From: Warburgia ugandensis
Lineage: Eukaryota; Streptophyta; Magnoliopsida; Canellales; Canellaceae
NCBI GenBank assembly: GCA_035236585.1
Contig: CP141138.1
Coordinates: forward strand, 23,571,437-23,635,436
Direction of reading: 5' to 3'
DNA: 64,000 nt
Part shown: positions 1 through 11,109 of the stretch, piece after piece
Position numbering within the stretch: position 1 is the first letter of the stretch
Layout: each line of letters opens with the position of its first letter
Made by a program: the position numbers and the translations under genes
Notes under the pieces: generated by a model
Database searches by the model: none
The model's input: only the letters and a program-made list of their open reading frames with translations
What the model was told of the DNA's origin: nothing

Positions 1-3000
1 TTATCTTGTTATCTATTGGTGATATTCCTAAGTTTCTTCTAATGTTTTCATTTCTAATTTCATCCTTTCTTGTCTTGTTATTCATCCATATCAATATCTA
101 CATTTCAGCTACGTTCATACTATGTACTTATTGTTTCTTAATTGTCCAACACTCTAATCCATAGAGCATGGCCAGCCTTATAGCCATCCTACAAAATTTT
201 TCTTTTATTTTGAGTGGCACCTTCCAATCACACAAAACTCCAAAGGCACATCTCTATTTGTTCCAACTCATTTAATTCTTTAGATAACCTCCTCCTTAGT
301 GTCTCTGCTCTCATGAATTATCGATCCCAAGTATCAAAAGTGTTCTTTGAAAGAGACTTATTGGTTATCAATGTTTATTGGTACTCTACTCCCACTCCTC
401 TTCTTGCTAAAATTGCATTACATATACTCTATTTTAGTTTGATTAATTTTAAATCTTTTACATTATAATGCATCTCTCCATAACTCTAACTTTGTGTTTA
501 CACCCTCCCTTGTCTTATCAGTCAAAATTACATCATTCGCAAATAACATGCACTGTGAAATCTCCTTGTGTAGATATTTTGTTAACTCATTCACAAACAA
601 GGTGAAAAGGTATAGGCTCAATGATGATCCTTAGTGTAATCCAACAGTAATAGGAAAATCACTAGTTTCTCTACTACTGATCCAAACATTTGTTATTGCT
701 CCCTCACACATGTCCTTAATTATGTTTACATACCCTTATGAAACCCCTTTCTTGCCCAACACCCAACATATTAACTATCTAGGGATCCTATCATAAGCTT
801 TTTCTAAGTCAATAAAGACTATATGGATATTCTTCATCTCCCTATATTTCTCTATCAATTGTCTAAGCAAGAAAATAGCTTTATACATATCCTTAATTAT
901 ATCTACATACCCCTATGAAATTCTTTTCTTGTCTCACACCCATCATATTAACTCTCGAGGGACTCTATCATAAGTTTTTTTTAAGTCAATAAAAGCCATG
1001 TGGAAGTCCTTCTTCATCTTCTTATATTTCTCTTTCAATTGTCTAAGCAAAAAATAGCTTTCGTAGTAGACCTCCTAGGTATGAAACCAAACTAATTCTC
1101 CGATACACTTGTCTCATGGTGTAACCTCTTCTTAATTACTCTTTCAAAAAGTTTCATTGTATGGCTCATAAGTTTGAACCCCAATAATTAGTGCAATTCT
1201 ATATATCTCATTTATTCTTATAAATTAATATAATAGAACTCTTCCTCCATTCATTTGGCATTTTCTTCAATTTTACAATCTTATTAAAAAAATATTGTCA
1301 ACCAAACTACTCTCGTATCTCTTATATACTTCAAACCTCTATTGGTATACCATCCGGCCCAAGGCCTTTCCTCATTTCATCTTTTTCAATGCATATTTCA
1401 CTTCAAGTATTCTAATCCTATGATTATATCTATAATATCCACCGTTATTTGGGTTTAAGATATTTTCAATCCCTATATTCTCACATTAATAGAACATTTA
1501 GTAATTTTAGGAAGTAACTTTTCCATCTTTATTTGATTTCGTCATCTTTGACTAGTATTCTTTGGTCATCACTTTCTAATACACTTAATGTGATCTAAAT
1601 CCTTAATCTTCTTTTCTCTTACTTTTATTAGTTTAAACACATTTTTCTCACCTTCTCTTGATCATAATCTATTATAGAGATCATTATATGCCTTAAGTTA
1701 ACCTCAGTTACTACTCACTTAGCAACCTTTTTAACATTCTTATATTGCTCAAAGTTTTCATTGTTTTTAGTCCTCTATCATGCTTTAAAACATATGTTTC
1801 TCTTTAATAACTTTTTATAATTTTTACCCCGCCACCAAGTTTTCTTTGTTGGTTGCATTTTACCTTTCGATACTCCTAAGATATCTTTTGTCACTTTCTT
1901 AATGGACATGATCATACTAGTCCACAATTGTGTTAACTTTTGTTTCATTGTTCTAATTTCCTTCTACTATCAACTTATTTGTTAATAATGCTATCTTCTC
2001 TCCTTTTAAGTTCCCCTACTTAAGTTTTTGGACACCTATTAAGTTCATTTCCTTTCTTTTATACTTTAGTGTAGATATCTATAACCATTAATTTATGTTA
2101 TGAGGTTACATTCTCACTGGGTATCACCTTATAATCCTTACACATTGATACTTCTGAATTCCCAAGTGAAAAAAATTCTATTTGGCTTCTATATGGTCCA
2201 CTTTGAAAGGTTATTAAGTGTTTATGCCTCTTTTTAAGGTGTGTTTGCTATAGCTATATTATAGCTAAGGCAAATCAAGTATAACTTCATCTATCTCATT
2301 TCTTTTTCCAATATCATTCCCTCCATGTACCTCATCATATACTTCTTTTTCTTTTCCTACATGACCCTTAAAATTTGCTCCTATAAATATCTCCTCTGTG
2401 TTGGGAATGTCTTGCACAACTCCCTTCATATCTTCCCAAAGCTATCTTTTGATTCTATATTCAAACCCTACTTGTGGTGCATTTGCACTTATAATCTTCT
2501 CTCCTAAAACAAGTTTTACTAGTATAATTCTATCAATGATTCTTTTAACGTCTATAACTTTATCCTTTAATTCTTTATCTACAACTATCCCTACCCATTT
2601 CTATTACTTTCCTATGTAGCAAAGCTTATACCTATCTATTTCTCTAGTTTTAGCCCCTTTCCACATAGTTTCTTAGATATAAGCAATGTTGACTCTCCTA
2701 TATTTTATCACATCCACTGACTCTAAACCCTTACATGTCAATGTGTCTACTTTCCATGTAGCAATACAAATCTTGTTCTCCTGACCTAGCCTAGTTACCC
2801 GTGCACTTCTTAAATAGCATGGGAACCCATGCATACTTTCCACTGCACCTAAGTTTTGATGCAGTGTGTCACTTCCAAGGGAATGCTTTAACAGTCCTTG
2901 CCTATTTTCCTCTTCGCCTGGGATCCAATGTAGCGTATAGCTTCTAAGGGAGCACCTTAGTAGCCTTTGTCTATTTTTCACTGCATCTGGGATCCAATGC

Positions 3001-3136
3001 AATGCATCGCTTACAGGGAATACCCTAGCTTAAGAGAATGTCAAAAATCTATTCATGCATAGCATTTGCCGTGGGTTTTACTTGTCGACTGGTACTTAAT
3101 GCAAAACCCTCCTCTTTTATCTAAGCTTGGGACTAG
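1..3136 (-). mobile_element. RTE-type non-LTR retrotransposon (LINE), dead, 3' part cut by window edge
   Basis: On the minus strand the fragments run 5' to 3' from high to low coordinates. The 5' leader lies near 3070-3136, with the GGATAAAGGAGG-like signature of plant RTE elements in decayed form. The endonuclease start (CIATWKVDTLTCKGLE, RRVNIAYI) is at about 2680-2790. The reverse transcriptase motif KALGPDGIP is near 1345-1365, a FADD-box remnant near 527-549, and the C-terminal LYGLECW and VAEM/TRKDEIRNENIR signatures lie between 40 and 180. Many stops and frameshifts interrupt it. The catalytic box reads FANDV instead of FADDV, so one catalytic aspartate is gone. About 177 bp (710-886) is repeated in tandem at 887-1063. 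Family assignment rests on established RTE motifs; the element is not functional. Confidence 0.88.
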
Positions 3137-3735
3137 CAGCAGCAGAGTTTTTAAATGTATTCCTATGATTTCTTAAAAATTTGTGTTATTTCAAATGGGG
3201 CCAACAATACGACACCAAGGGAGTATTTAATTGCAAAGGGGGAATAGTTTGTTGGTATCACCCAGGTTAATCTATGCCGCATGTGCATGATTGAAATTCT
3301 TTGGTGCCTTGGATATTAATGACTTGAAATTATCTCCTAATGATAAACTAATCGTTACAGAAGTTTTGGTAGGTCATTTGGAAATAGTTTCAATCATTAA
3401 CGTTCAAAAGAGAAAATCTTTTCCATCTGCACTCATTCCACATCTATGGTGGAGATCGCCATCAGAAGTTTGATTCCTCTGTCAAAGGATGGAAGTGACG
3501 GTGCTTAAGACAGTAGAAGAATGTAGCTCCTCAAATAATCAAATATGATTGGGTTGAATCTCACAAGGATGTTTATCACGTGAGAAAATCGGCCAATGAC
3601 GTGGCAGATTCCATTGCCACAGAAAAGGTGTTCACAGTAACTGTTGGAGTGCTGGATCGAATCCTCGTAAGAGCTAGATGATTATAATGCCTCTTTTGTT
3701 CTTCATTTGAGCATCTCGCTGGGAGATCTATGCTC
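3137..3735 (+). pseudogene. Possible RNase H-like remnant of a LINE, plus unassigned DNA
   Basis: A short reading frame at about 3520-3680 gives VYHVRKSANDVADSIATEKV. This resembles the C-terminal helix of plant retroelement RNase H domains, where residues of the type R-x-A-N-x-V-A-D-x-L-A are common. No upstream catalytic aspartates are visible in frame. A weak open frame at 3291-3473 may belong to the same relic. It lies between the RTE element and the promoter of the magnesium transporter gene. Chance similarity remains possible. Confidence 0.35.
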
Positions 3736-4257
3736 TTACATGTAAATCCTCACCATTGGCATTAAGAGAAGTACCGTCCACTATTCTTAGTGCAGAGTAC
3801 AAGCCTAGCCTTATGTTTGTGTTCTCCATCATACGTGTACTGAAGAAGTTATCACGTATGCTGATCGTAGACCTGGCTGTTTCTACATGTGAGATTGGAA
3901 TATCTGGCAGCCCCATTTAGCATCAAGGGCTAGATACCGATCAAAACGGGACCCATAACCAGTATAAGGGAGCCACATGGTCCACATCGCACCTGACGGG
4001 TGGACAGTCAGTCTGCCTTCTGTGCTATAGCGAGTGCTCGCTGAAAAATCCAAGCCTCCAGGGGCTTTATCGTTCCTTCTGCGAAAGGTCCGAATTCGTT
4101 CCTTTAACACGCGCGTCTAAACCGACGATCTTCTTCCTGTCGTAAATGCCCATTTCGGCAAATCATCAAACATTTACAGCACGGATATCCCATCCGCCAT
4201 TTTACTCTTCTCCCTTCTCTCTTCCCCTGCTACTACCAAGCTCCACAGCTTCCCCCC
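3736..4257 (+). promoter_or_regulatory. Upstream region and CT-rich 5' leader of the MRS2-type gene
   Basis: This stretch carries no convincing gene. The last 70 bases before the start codon are strongly CT-rich, as in many plant 5' leaders, and run directly into an ATG preceded by CCCCC. No clear TATA box is visible, which would fit a broadly expressed transporter gene. The exact transcription start cannot be read from sequence alone. Confidence 0.4.
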
Positions 4258-7200
4258 ATGGCAGACCTCAAAGAACCCCTTCTCCCTCCAAAGCCCTCGT
4301 CTTCCTCAGTCTCCCGCGAAGCCTCTTCGCGGCCTTCGGCTTCCGGCCGCCCTCTTTTCCAAGGCATGGATTTTATGGGGCTCAAGAAACGCGGCCAAGG
4401 TTTACGATCTTGGATTCGGGTTGATTCTTGTGGAAACTCCCAGGTAATCGAAGTTGATAAGTTTACTATGATGCGGCGATGCGATCTTCCTGCACGTGAT
4501 CTTCGTCTTTTAGATCCTCTTTTTGTTTATCCGTCTACAATTCTTGGGAGAGAGAAGGCGATTGTTGTGAATTTAGAACAAATTCGGTGTATAATTACGG
4601 CTGAGGAAGTGCTTTTGTTAAATTCGCTCGATAATTATGTACTGCAGTATGTTGTAGAGTTACAGCGGCGGTTGACTGCTGCGGAAGTTTGGCCGCCGGA
4701 AGGAGGCGGGAATTTAAGGCGAAGAGGAATGAATTATGATGATGTTTATGGGAATTCGTCGCCAGATTATTTGCCGTTTGAGTTTAGAGCGTTAGAAGTT
4801 GCTTTGGAGGCTGCATGTACCTTTCTTGATGCTCAGGTGAGTGATGATGGTTTCTTAATTATTATTATTTTATAGATTTCCTTGGTGTTTGAAGATGAAT
4901 GCTTTGGATGATTGTTCAGGTAAGCATGGTAGGAAATGTTTCTTTAATTACTTCCTTTACTTACTAATGCAACCCCTCAACACATCTGTTTTTGTTGTTA
5001 AGTCGTAAGGTCTAGCTGTGGTAAGTGATTTGAACAATTGGGTTACTAACCATCAGGATTTTACTGACAAACCTTCTTGATACTTTTGGCAATGTGATTA
5101 TGACCCTTGTTGCTTTGCAATACAGTAAGTGCTTAATGCTTCTCTGCTATGGTTCTTCAAAGAATAAGCCAATCAGATCTCTCAAAGGAACAGTTCCATT
5201 ATTCTATTTTATTTAGCGACTGTACATTGAGAATTCATGCCCACGTTCATATGCTTATGCCTTGAACTGTGATATTTGGTTTTAATTTTACCATCCCCGG
5301 GTCCGTCTTAATTTCCCATTAAAGTGAGAGGTAGTTGCTTGAACAATTTATGTGAATGATTATGTGTGATTGGTAATTTAGGAAGGTTTGGTGGTGAAGA
5401 ACCCACTTGTGTCATTCGGACCTGTTTCTGCCCACGGGATCCAGAATTGGTCATGACAAAATGATTTGGCTGTTTTTCCCTAACACATTTCTTAAGTTTC
5501 TTAGAGAGATGAAAGAAATCTTACTTGCTTATGTCAGTTCAAGACCCCTCATACATACTACAAAAACTAAATTCTTTAGCACATCTTCTAGAAAATGTAG
5601 TGTTATGTAACGAAGTTGTCATTTCACACCATGACTCCCATTTTCTTTCTTAAAGTGAGGAGAGAACTTTTTACTATTCAGGGCCTTGTTTTCCTTTTCT
5701 GTGTATTATCTACAACTTCTAAAGAAATTTCAATGGTCACGTGTCCATCCTAATTGCCTATTGAAGTGAGAGGTGGAGGCTTCAACAATTTCTGGAATGC
5801 AAATAATTGTCTTTAAAATCAGCAAGTTGCATTACTATATTTAAATCACATTTTGATTATTTGGTTTATAAATTGAGAATAGAAATAAGCATGCTGTTTT
5901 GTACATTTTACTAGGGAAAAAATAGAAAAATCATGTATTTGAAAGTACCCCGCTGCTCTTATGTCTGTATCATTCACACATGCTTCTGTGATCTGTATGT
6001 TTAACTAATGCATAGAAGGTACTATAACTTGCTTCCTTAAGTAGCTTTATCTTCTCCCATCACAGAGCTTAAGTTGTATAATTAGATCCCTACATTTTCT
6101 GTTCTTTTCTTTTCGGTTGCTTGGGTTACTGCAAGAGTTAGTTCAGTATGCTCCACCAATCTCAAAGAAGTTACAGTGGTTGGATCTTGTTCACATTAAT
6201 GTAAAAGACTATAATGTTCAGTATCCAAGAAAGCAACTCAAAGTGTTTATCGTCAATTTTTTATGCAACCAGGCAGCTGAACTAGAGATCGAAGCATATC
6301 CTTTGTTAGATGATTTGACATCAAAGATCAGTACTTTGAACTTGGAACGTGTGCGTAGACTGAAAAGTAGACTTGTTGCTTTGACTCGAAGAGTTCAGAA
6401 GGTGTGTCCACATGCTACCATCTGTCTTCCATCGATGCATTCATTTGGGTAACCACATTCTGGACTCTCCTCAACTTTTGATCTTCTGTAGGTTAGGGAT
6501 GAGATAGAGCAGCTAATGGATGATGATGGTGATATGGCCGAAATGTATCTCACTGAAAAGAAGAGACGAATGGAATCATCCTTCTATGGTGATCAATCAT
6601 TAGGATACGGTTCAACTGGGGCTGGTCTGTCACTTTCGGCTCCAGTTTCTCCCGTTTCTTCACCACCTGAAACACGGAAACTTGAGAAAAGCTTGAGCCT
6701 TGCAAGAAGCAGGCAAAGTACGAGAAGTGGAGATAGCACCACTGAGAACATAGAAGAGTTGGAGATGCTCTTGGAAGCTTACTTCGTGGTCATTGATAGC
6801 ACCCTTAACAAGTTGACATCTGTATGCATCATGTCTCCAGCCCCTTATCCCTTTATCTTGTCTACAAGAGGAATTTTTAACCATATATCTCTCTTTTGAC
6901 AGCTGAAAGAGTATATTGATGACACAGAAGACTTCATCAACATTCAGCTGGTATTTATTCTTTTCTTTATTCTATGCTTTGGTTGCCATTTTGTGAAAAG
7001 ATGAAGTGCTGATGTACAAGACTTCTGTTTCTTTATTTTTGTATGTTATTATCTCTAATCTGGTACTTGTGACGCACAATGTGACCCAAGTCATTTATCT
7101 GGTAAATCTAATCATGGATGAGCTGTCTGAAAGCCAGACCATTGGAGAATCCTACTACTCACTACATCATTTCTGACTAACACAGAGTTACAGAAAAGAT

Positions 7201-7946
7201 CAAACATGTTTCTACATTCAGTGGATCCACATGCATTCTTTAACAGATGGTTAGGATCATCTGGCCACTGTGATTTGGCAAAAACCTGTCTCAAATTAGA
7301 ATGACCAGATCAACTTACCACATTCAGTGCATCAATACTAGAAGTACACCAAAGGTGTCAAAGTCTTGTTCTTTCCCTCCTGAAAATTTGACACTTACCT
7401 CTTAACTTGGAAGTGATATAAACATCACTTCTTTGCATTGAATTTTATTTTCCCAGTTGATAACAAGTAAAACTTAAAGGGCAAAACTTGGCCTCTTGAC
7501 TTGAACTCGAATTTGACCTGTCTTACCAAATCAATGGTCCAGATGGTTCACGATAGAGTGCCCCTTCAGTGATAATTGAGAGTAACACTGCATTGTGATG
7601 CCTTTGGTTTTCAGTTCTTTAATATCTCATTTTTCCTTTTCTTTGTTTGAGCATTTTCATCTTCATCTGTGAATGGGATTACCAGTACTAACTTTGAACT
7701 TCTTCATCTGCTCAGGACAATGTTCGGAATCAACTGATCCAATATGAGCTGCTCCTCACAACTGCAACATTTGTAGTTGCTATTTTTGGTGTCGTAGCAG
7801 GGATCTTTGGAATGAATTTTCCTATAGCTCTATTTGATAGTGCAGGTGCCTTCAACTGGGTTCTGGTTATCACTGGCATGTGCGGTATCATAATTTTCTC
7901 TGCATTTGTAGGTTTTTTCAAATACAGAAGACTTATGCCCCTGTAG
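4258..7946 (+). CDS. MRS2: MRS2/MGT (CorA-like) magnesium transporter, five exons, intact
   Basis: Exons 4258-4836, 6273-6401, 6492-6821, 6903-6950 and 7716-7946 join in phase 0 at GT/AG sites into 438 residues, close to the roughly 440 usual for the MRS2-1/MRS2-10 branch. The N-terminal domain has the clade-typical WIRVD, DKFTMMRRCDLPARDLRLLD and GREKAIVVNLEQI. Exons 2 and 3 give the long helix (LERVRRLKSRLVALTRRVQK, then RDEIEQLMDDDGDMAEMYLT) and a serine-rich linker. Exon 5 encodes two membrane helices (about residues 373-395 and 410-430) with the signature GMN at 394-396, and ends in KYRRLMPL. The family forms pentameric Mg2+ channels in the tonoplast, plasma membrane or organelles; location cannot be told here. 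Intron 1 is 1.4 kb. No frameshift or stop is present. The loop after GMN has proline where I recall an acidic residue in relatives. Confidence 0.97.
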
Positions 7947-8529
7947 ATAAAATAGAGGCAGATATGAATTGGAAGTTAGTTTCTCATTCATATCTCATAT
8001 GTGCAATTCCACCCACTGACCTTTCCGATATCAAATTGTCGTTTCATTCACTTGTAAAAAATTTGCAGCCCAATGGCAGCAGCTTTGCATGTCTTTATCA
8101 AAATGTAAGTGAACTTACAAATTGTGTCTGTTGTCAGAGATGTTGCAGCTATGTTATCTGGCTGCTTGTGGCAATTTATGAATGAAGAAAAATTATTAGA
8201 GCAGCCTGCTCAATCTAACAAGCAGATTTACCGTTGCGCCAAGGCTCCCTTTCTTCAATCTAACAAGCAGATCCAACTGGAAATGTACTCTCTGGTCCTT
8301 TCTACTTTGCCATGGCAACTTCTTAAGGAGCTACTTGGATGTGGTTAGAAAATTCTTTTCATCCAATGAACGTCTCTTATAATTTTTTTTTTCTTTTATA
8401 GCAATTCAAAGTTGATTTACCAGTGAGTCACGAAATGCTATGGTTCTTACATATGATTTCTTAATTTCTTCAGAAGTAATTCATAGAGATCATGCACCTT
8501 TCTTTCCTAGTTATAACGTTCCTATTTAG
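7947..8529 (+). other. 3' flank of the MRS2-type gene
   Basis: This stretch follows the stop codon and probably contains the 3' untranslated region. Two short open frames at 7880-8348 have no recognisable domain and overlap the expected trailer. A direct repeat of CAATCTAACAAGCAGAT occurs near 8210 and 8257. No clear polyadenylation signal was singled out. The plastid insert begins at its right edge. Confidence 0.45.
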
Positions 8530-8593
8530 AAAGAAAAAAAAGAAAGTGCAGCCGGTTGGATCCGACCTATTCTTGAAATACACAATTTGCATA

Positions 8594-8738
8594 CACTTCC
8601 TTTTCAAAAAAGATCAATACACCAATCACTTCACTTAGATTTATTGGATTTGTTGCTAAAATATCGGTATTAAGCCCGAAACTCCCGGCAGATGGCCAGT
8701 GACCTATGGAAACGAAAGAATCGGTTACCATTTTTCAT
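8594..8738 (-). pseudogene. atpF: atpF exon 1 pseudogene (plastid ATP synthase CF0 subunit I)
   Basis: On the minus strand the ATG at 8738 is followed by codons that, after correcting one extra G near the fifth codon, read [19 protein letters not shown] and then the NLS...LGVLIFF-type end of exon 1. The extra base shifts the frame at once. The group II intron start follows toward 8530. In the plastid the intact gene encodes a peripheral-stalk subunit of ATP synthase. Here it is a decayed nuclear copy co-linear with the adjacent atpH copy. Confidence 0.85.
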
Positions 8739-9177
8739 ATGCTCTCTTCTTATAGATAGGACTAACAAAATCGAATAGGTTCTATATTTTATCATTTCGC
8801 CCCACTTTTTGATTGATTTATTTACTTATTTATTTTCTAAATAGGAATAGATTAATTTCATTTTGAAGTTTCATTTCTTCTTTACTATTATTTCATTCAA
8901 TTTTAGTATTAGGCCTCGGATCTTATGTCAATTGTGAAATACCTCGTTTGTTTCAACGTTTCCTAAAAGTAAAAAATGGTTTTCATTAAAGATGAAAAGG
9001 AAGAAAGTGAGTGAATCCACTAATTCCTCGTCTTCAAATCAATCCTTCTCTTGACGTATTGTCTCAACGAATAAGTTATTGTAAAAGTGTTGATATAATT
9101 CGAAGAAGCAAGTGGCAAGTCCACGGCAATAAAATAAGAAGAAAAAAAAAAAGTATGTATTTTTCATATTTATAGGA

Positions 9178-9453
<276 letters not shown>

Positions 9454-9980
9454 TCTTAGCACAAGCTTTTAATAATATGGCCATGATCTGTCATTACGTG
9501 CGACTATCTCCACTATAGAAAGAAGGAAAAAAAGATCAAACCTGCTAGTAAATACTAGAAACAAGAAAGGCTTTTTACATATGCATCATCTAAAGAACGA
9601 GTTTTATCAGTTGTAGCAAAAAAAAAGACTTTATAGGAGTCGAAATATGAAGAAAAAGGTATAGCCCATATACTAAATTCTATGGATAAAGGATCTAATT
9701 GATAAAAGAAACACCGTAAAGATCAATTAGCGAGGCTTTGAGCCTATACAATAAGAACTACTTACTTATGTCATGATATGAGATAAAAATTAGGAATCAA
9801 CTTATGTAATAGAGTCGATCTACTAAGGTATTGAATAGCGGTGTAGCATCAAATCCCAAAGATATTAAGTCATTTTTCAAGATTCTATATGAATTTTTTA
9901 TATGAAACTGAAATAGTTACCTTTCAAAAAATTCTAAGAAAATAGGGAAATACCTATGTTTCATTCTTCTAAAGGTGGGT

Positions 9981-10401
9981 TGAAGAGAGCCAAAAAGGAA
10001 TCTTTCGTGTATAATCCTGCATAATCTCGAATGTTATCAGTTTTGGTGTGTAGACCAAATAAGACAATGCAAGCAAAAGTTTCTAGATTCATGGAGATAT
10101 AGAACAGCATATAAGTTATCATACTTGCATATCCATCATTTGAGTCTCCAACAATTATTTCAATAATTACATATCCAATTTGACCTATGGACGAATATGC
10201 AAGCATACGTTTCATGCTTGTTTGAGTAAGAGCAATGAGATTCCCCAATATCATGCTAAGAATAACTAGGATTTCCAGAAGAAGATGCCATTCGTTTGAT
10301 AAGAAATAAAAAGGAATATAAAAAATTCAAGTAGCTGAAGCTGAAGCAGCTACTTTTGAAGTAACAGAAAGAAAAGCAACAACTGGAGTGGGAGAGTCAG
10401 A
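9981..10401 (-). pseudogene. ndhB: ndhB exon 2 fragment (plastid NDH subunit 2), decayed
   Basis: From 10401 downward the minus strand matches the start of ndhB exon 2 (SPTPVVAFLSVTSKVAASAS), then [19 protein letters not shown] and [19 protein letters not shown], before similarity stops near 9983. An in-frame TGA replaces an arginine codon after SASAT, in a tract where several changes are C to T. In plastids ndhB is a membrane subunit of the NADH dehydrogenase-like complex. The remaining exon 2 and all of exon 1 are absent from this window. Confidence 0.9.
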
Positions 10402-10850
10402 GTCGAAAAAAGGATCCCTCACTTCTTTCTCTCATTCAAAACTGTGCATGAGACTTTTATCTCACATAGCTCCTAAGTGTTAAAAGAAAGATGAGTTCTT
10501 CTTTCTTATTTTTATTACCTTTCTCGCGAACGTATAAGGCCAAATCCATTCGATTTCTAAAAAGGATTACTAATGCTTAACTTTTCGAGGAATCCTTCAT
10601 CAATGGTTGTGAATGACTGGCTTTTTCAATCTTTTCATGACATAGGGATAAGAGACATAGGGCTGCCACACGTGGACGAATTTTCCTTCTCCAGGGAAAA
10701 ATACTATTATCGCCTATTAGAAAAAATTCCTAATTCTCCTTTTGGGGCTTCTAAAATGGATATATACAATGATCTAGTGGATGATGTCTACTTGTCCCTA
10801 AAACAGAAAAAGATGGCCCCTTCTTAATGAGCATTACCAATAAATATTCA
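10402..10850 (-). pseudogene. ndhB group II intron 3' part (plastid-derived)
   Basis: Directly upstream of the ndhB exon 2 fragment on the minus strand lies a tract with GTGAGATAAAAGTCTCATGC, which matches the domain V hairpin of plastid group II introns. The rest, up to about 10850, is most simply the upstream part of the same intron. A plus-strand open frame of 84 codons at 10573-10827 lies antisense to it and I do not recognise it as a protein. The right boundary is approximate. Confidence 0.65.
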
Positions 10851-10898
10851 TTCTTTTATACGTTAGGTTTTATATGTATATAATTTAGTATTCATCTG

Positions 10899-10913
10899 TC
10901 TAATTGATCTTTA
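10899..10913. repeat. Left target-site duplication of the Au SINE
   Basis: TCTAATTGATCTTTA is found here and again at 11095-11109, flanking the SINE exactly. Confidence 0.92.
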
Positions 10914-11094
10914 GAAGGGGAGCCTTGGCACAACGGTAAAAGTTCATGTGACCTTAAGGTCACGGATTCAAGTGTGGAAACAGCCTCTTGCAAAAAATGC
11001 AAGGTAAGACTACCTACTATAGGCCCTTGTAGTCTGTCCCTTCCCCGAACCCCTCATAGGCGGGAACTTCGTACCTGGGGGCTGCCCCTTTCTA
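10914..11094 (+). mobile_element. Au-type SINE, full length
   Basis: The 181-bp unit begins GAAGGGGAGCCTTGGCACAA and carries a tRNA-like head with a Pol III A box (TGGCACAACGG) and a B-box-like GGTCACGGATTCAAGT. The body has the Au-typical CAGCCTCTTGCAAAAA, the CTTCCCCGAACCCC block and a GGGGCTGCCCC tail. A perfect 15-bp target duplication brackets it. Au SINEs are widespread in angiosperms and use LINE machinery for insertion. It sits just beyond the plastid insert. Confidence 0.93.
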
Positions 11095-11109
11095 TCTAAT
11101 TGATCTTTA
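11095..11109. repeat. Right target-site duplication of the Au SINE
   Basis: Exact second copy of the 15-bp sequence found at 10899-10913. Confidence 0.92.

Noticed and set aside
2325-2619. Plus-strand frames within the RTE element.
   Set aside because: They are antisense shadows of the degenerate endonuclease region.
5407-6452. Open frames within the first intron and exon 2 of the magnesium transporter gene.
   Set aside because: They overlap intron sequence or read exon 2 with intron upstream; the spliced model explains the region fully.
10573-10827. An 84-codon plus-strand frame that looks organellar.
   Set aside because: It lies antisense to what is most simply the ndhB group II intron within a plastid insert; I recognise no protein family.
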